Shown here: positions 50,432-51,917 of the stretch, in pieces | How the letters are laid out: the number at the start of each line of letters is the position of its first letter | Numbering within the stretch: the first letter of the stretch is position 1 | DNA from: Alteromonadaceae bacterium | Lineage (GTDB): Bacteria; Pseudomonadota; Gammaproteobacteria; Enterobacterales; Alteromonadaceae | Direction: 5' to 3' | Length of the DNA: 51,917 nt | Assembly: GCA_014872785.1 (NCBI GenBank) | Contig: WKFJ01000026.1 | Location: 1 to 51,917, forward strand | Position numbers and translations under genes: made by a program | Notes under the pieces: generated by a model | What the model saw: the letters and a program-made list of their open reading frames with translations, nothing else | The model's database searches: none | What the model was told of the DNA's origin: nothing

Positions 50432-50501
50432 TATCTATCAGTAGGTAGGTAAATGGTAGTTGTGTAATATTTTCTTGTCAATGCCTATCTACTGATAGAT
50501 A
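50432..50501. promoter_or_regulatory. Two TetR-type operators in the divergent SDR-tetR region
   Basis: TATCTACTGATAGATA (50486-50501) is a TATCTA-N4-TAGATA inverted repeat; TATCTATCAGTAGGTA (50432-50447) is the same with one mismatch. The second copy overlaps the spacer and -10 of the tetR promoter, TTGTCA (50475-50480), 17 bp, GATAAT (50498-50503). Both placement and symmetry fit a repressor that controls itself and the divergent SDR unit. Confidence 0.8.
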
Positions 50502-50533
50502 ATTAAGTGGTTGAATTTTTGGAGTATTTAGCT

Positions 50534-51049
50534 GTGAGTAAACGCGATCAGATTATTAAAGCTGCTGAACAAAGAGCGAGAGAGGGAGGCTATAACAACT
50601 TCAGCTTTCGCGAGTTGGCGAAAGAAATCGGGATTAAGAGCGCTAGTGTCCATTATTATTTTCCTACGAAGGAGGACTTAGGTGTGGAGCTGGCTAGGCA
50701 ATATACCGAAGCTTTTCTTGCCAAATTAGGGGAACCAGAAACTAAGGAAGACCCGATAGCCGTTTATATCAATGCTTTTCGCAGTGCCCTCGTGGTCGAC
50801 AAAAAAATGTGTCTTTGCGGGTTGTTTGGCGCTGAATCAGAAATATTGCCCGAGTCAGTACAGCGACAAACGCGTCTCTTTTTTGAGGCAAATATCGCTT
50901 GGCTAATTAAGGCTTTCAAATACAAAGAAAATCTTGATGAGGCAATGGCAAAACGAAAAAGCATTCAGCTGCTTGCGCTGCTTGAAGGAGCCATGATATT
51001 GGGTAAGTCAATGAATAGCATAGATATTTTTGATTGTACACTGGAATAA
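50534..51049 (+). CDS. TetR family transcriptional regulator
   Basis: A 171-residue regulator. Residues ~1-50 are the TetR N-terminal DNA-binding domain: NFSFRELAKEIGIKSASVHYYFPTKEDL contains the helix-turn-helix and the typical YYFP-K-DL end. The C-terminal part holds C93 and C95 (KKMCLCGLFGAE), a motif common in TetR-C families. GTG at 50534 is used because GGAG lies 9 bases upstream and the predicted promoter start is near 50510; an upstream in-frame GTG (50507) would be essentially at the transcription start. It probably represses itself and the divergent SDR-cupin-oxidase unit; the ligand is unknown. Confidence 0.88.
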   Translation: MSKRDQIIKAAEQRAREGGYNNFSFRELAKEIGIKSASVHYYFPTKEDLGVELARQYTEAFLAKLGEPETKEDPIAVYINAFRSALVVDKKMCLCGLFGAESEILPESVQRQTRLFFEANIAWLIKAFKYKENLDEAMAKRKSIQLLALLEGAMILGKSMNSIDIFDCTLE

Positions 51050-51165
51050 AATTAAAAATAAATAAAAAATGACACAGTTCGTGGAATAACTCCTAAGCGT
51101 CACTCGTTAGTTAGGTGAAGTCACCTTTTGACGACCTAATAAATTGATAAATCGAGGACGTAAAT

Positions 51166-51917
51166 ATGAAAACCAATCAATTTAAAAAACTTACATTAGC
51201 TGGTGCAGTGTCTATCGCATTTAGCGCTCCACTTAGTGCAGACTCTGCTTCTATTCAAGCTATAAAACTGAGCAGCCTAGATAACGACCTTTTAGTAAAT
51301 GCAGTTGTTAATGAAACCTCCACAGATGAATCTGGTAATGAAGTTTCACAAACTGTAGTCGAAGCGGCATTGCTATCTCGAACTGAGACATTACCGGCAG
51401 AGTGTGATGTGTTAAGTGTCATGCCAGTTGCGGAAGAATCTGTCGATAATCCAGAAGATGCATTGGTTGGCGATTGGTCGTCACCTTATCCTCTTTTTCT
51501 CATTGAAGACGAAGAAAACGAAGATGAGGAAAGTGAAGACGGCGACGAAGGTGAAGACGGCGACGAAGGGGAAGACGGCGACGAAGGGGAAGACGGCGAC
51601 GAAGGAGAAGACGGCGACGAAGAAGAAGACGGCGAAGAAGATGAAGATGGCGACGAAGGAGAAGACGGCGACGAGGGTGAAGACGGCGACGAGGGTGAAG
51701 ACGGCGACGAAGATGAAGACGGCGACGAAGGTGAAGACGGCGACGAAGATGAAGACGGCGACGACGAAGGTGAAGACGGCGACGACGAAGGTGAAGACGG
51801 CGACGAAGAAGACGGCGGTGACGACGAAGATGAAGACGGCGACGACGAAGATGAAGACGGCGACGACGAAGATGAAGACGGCGACGACGAAGATGAAGAC
51901 GGCGACGACGAAGATGA
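51166..51917 (+). CDS. Exported protein with long Gly/Asp/Glu repeat (partial, cut by window end)
   Basis: The frame opens at an ATG with GAGG 8 bases upstream and stays open to the window edge (250 codons and two bases), so it is partial. Residues 1-25 are a clear signal peptide ending LSA. Residues 26-113 are a unique domain I do not recognise, containing a single Cys. From residue 114 the protein becomes a run of Asp, Glu and Gly only: about twelve GDEGED-type hexads (126-197), then GDDEDED-type heptads to the edge. Such tracts may bind calcium. The net charge is extremely negative. Confidence 0.75.
   Translation, partial: MKTNQFKKLTLAGAVSIAFSAPLSADSASIQAIKLSSLDNDLLVNAVVNETSTDESGNEVSQTVVEAALLSRTETLPAECDVLSVMPVAEESVDNPEDALVGDWSSPYPLFLIEDEENEDEESEDGDEGEDGDEGEDGDEGEDGDEGEDGDEEEDGEEDEDGDEGEDGDEGEDGDEGEDGDEDEDGDEGEDGDEDEDGDDEGEDGDDEGEDGDEEDGGDDEDEDGDDEDEDGDDEDEDGDDEDEDGDDED
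51541..51917 (+). repeat. In-frame 18- and 21-bp tandem repeat
   Basis: The DNA unit GGCGACGAAGGTGAAGAC (18 bp) repeats about twelve times with third-base changes, then gives way at ~51757 to 21-bp units containing GGCGACGACGAAGATGAAGA. Both lengths are multiples of three, so copy-number changes keep the frame. The array continues past the window end. Confidence 0.93.

Noticed and set aside
51541..51917. CRISPR-like array
   Set aside because: Units are 18-21 bp, contiguous with no unique spacers, and translate in frame as an acidic repeat.

Overview
The window looks like a chromosomal core segment of a marine gammaproteobacterium of the Alteromonadales (Alteromonas/Glaciecola/Paraglaciecola type). 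This rests on moderate GC, a fully enterobacterial-style nitrogen regulon (glnA-ntrBC beside divergent typA, glnK-amtB, gltBD), an ArcB-type sensor, a ydbH-ynbE-ydbL set, a VcgC/VcgE-like DUF2780 protein and a very large propeller-GGDEF-EAL sensor. I see no prophage, transposase, CRISPR array, tRNA or rRNA gene.

Layout. 1-5.4 kb: the end of tuf with its terminator, then a hot-dog thioesterase, a small lipoprotein, an extended SDR, a gamma-glutamylcyclotransferase-like protein, elbB, an S9 peptidase and an unlisted 33-36 residue membrane peptide. 5.4-11.4 kb: TerB-like protein, the ydbL/ynbE/ydbH envelope lipid-transport operon, a DUF2780 exported protein and a class-C beta-lactamase-fold lipoprotein. 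11.5-18.5 kb: ntrC-ntrB-DUF4124-glnA on the minus strand, facing away from typA; the glnA promoter shows a sigma54 element and an NtrC site. 18.5-26.9 kb: GFA and MAPEG proteins, a 1530-residue c-di-GMP sensor overlapped by a DUF2244 gene, then a TPR lipoprotein translationally abutted to an M28 peptidase. 26.9-29.4 kb: NtrC/sigma54-driven glnK-amtB, followed by a series of hairpins ending in a terminator and a ~124-bp tandem repeat. 29.4-36.8 kb: gamma-glutamyltransferase, DyP peroxidase, a pseudo-receiver protein, and a pair of M16 peptidases (one active-looking, one without the zinc site). 36.8-44.8 kb: aguA-aguB (agmatine to putrescine, releasing ammonia) and gltBD. 45.4-47.8 kb: arcB. 47.8-51.0 kb: a three-gene redox cassette (flavin oxidase, ChrR-like cupin, SDR) divergent from a TetR regulator, with two matching operators between them. 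The end: an exported protein that runs into a long Gly/Asp/Glu repeat and is cut by the window edge.

How the genes work together. Ammonia enters through AmtB, gated by GlnK; GlnA and GltBD form the GS-GOGAT cycle; NtrB/NtrC switch these on under nitrogen limitation through the sigma54 sites seen before glnA and glnK. GGT and AguAB can feed amino-nitrogen or ammonia into the same pool. The least explained parts are the acidic repeat protein, the amtB 3' structured region with the tandem repeat after it, the TetR-controlled oxidase/cupin/SDR cassette and the pseudo-receiver protein. All calls come from reading the sequence and remembered family features; no database search was run.
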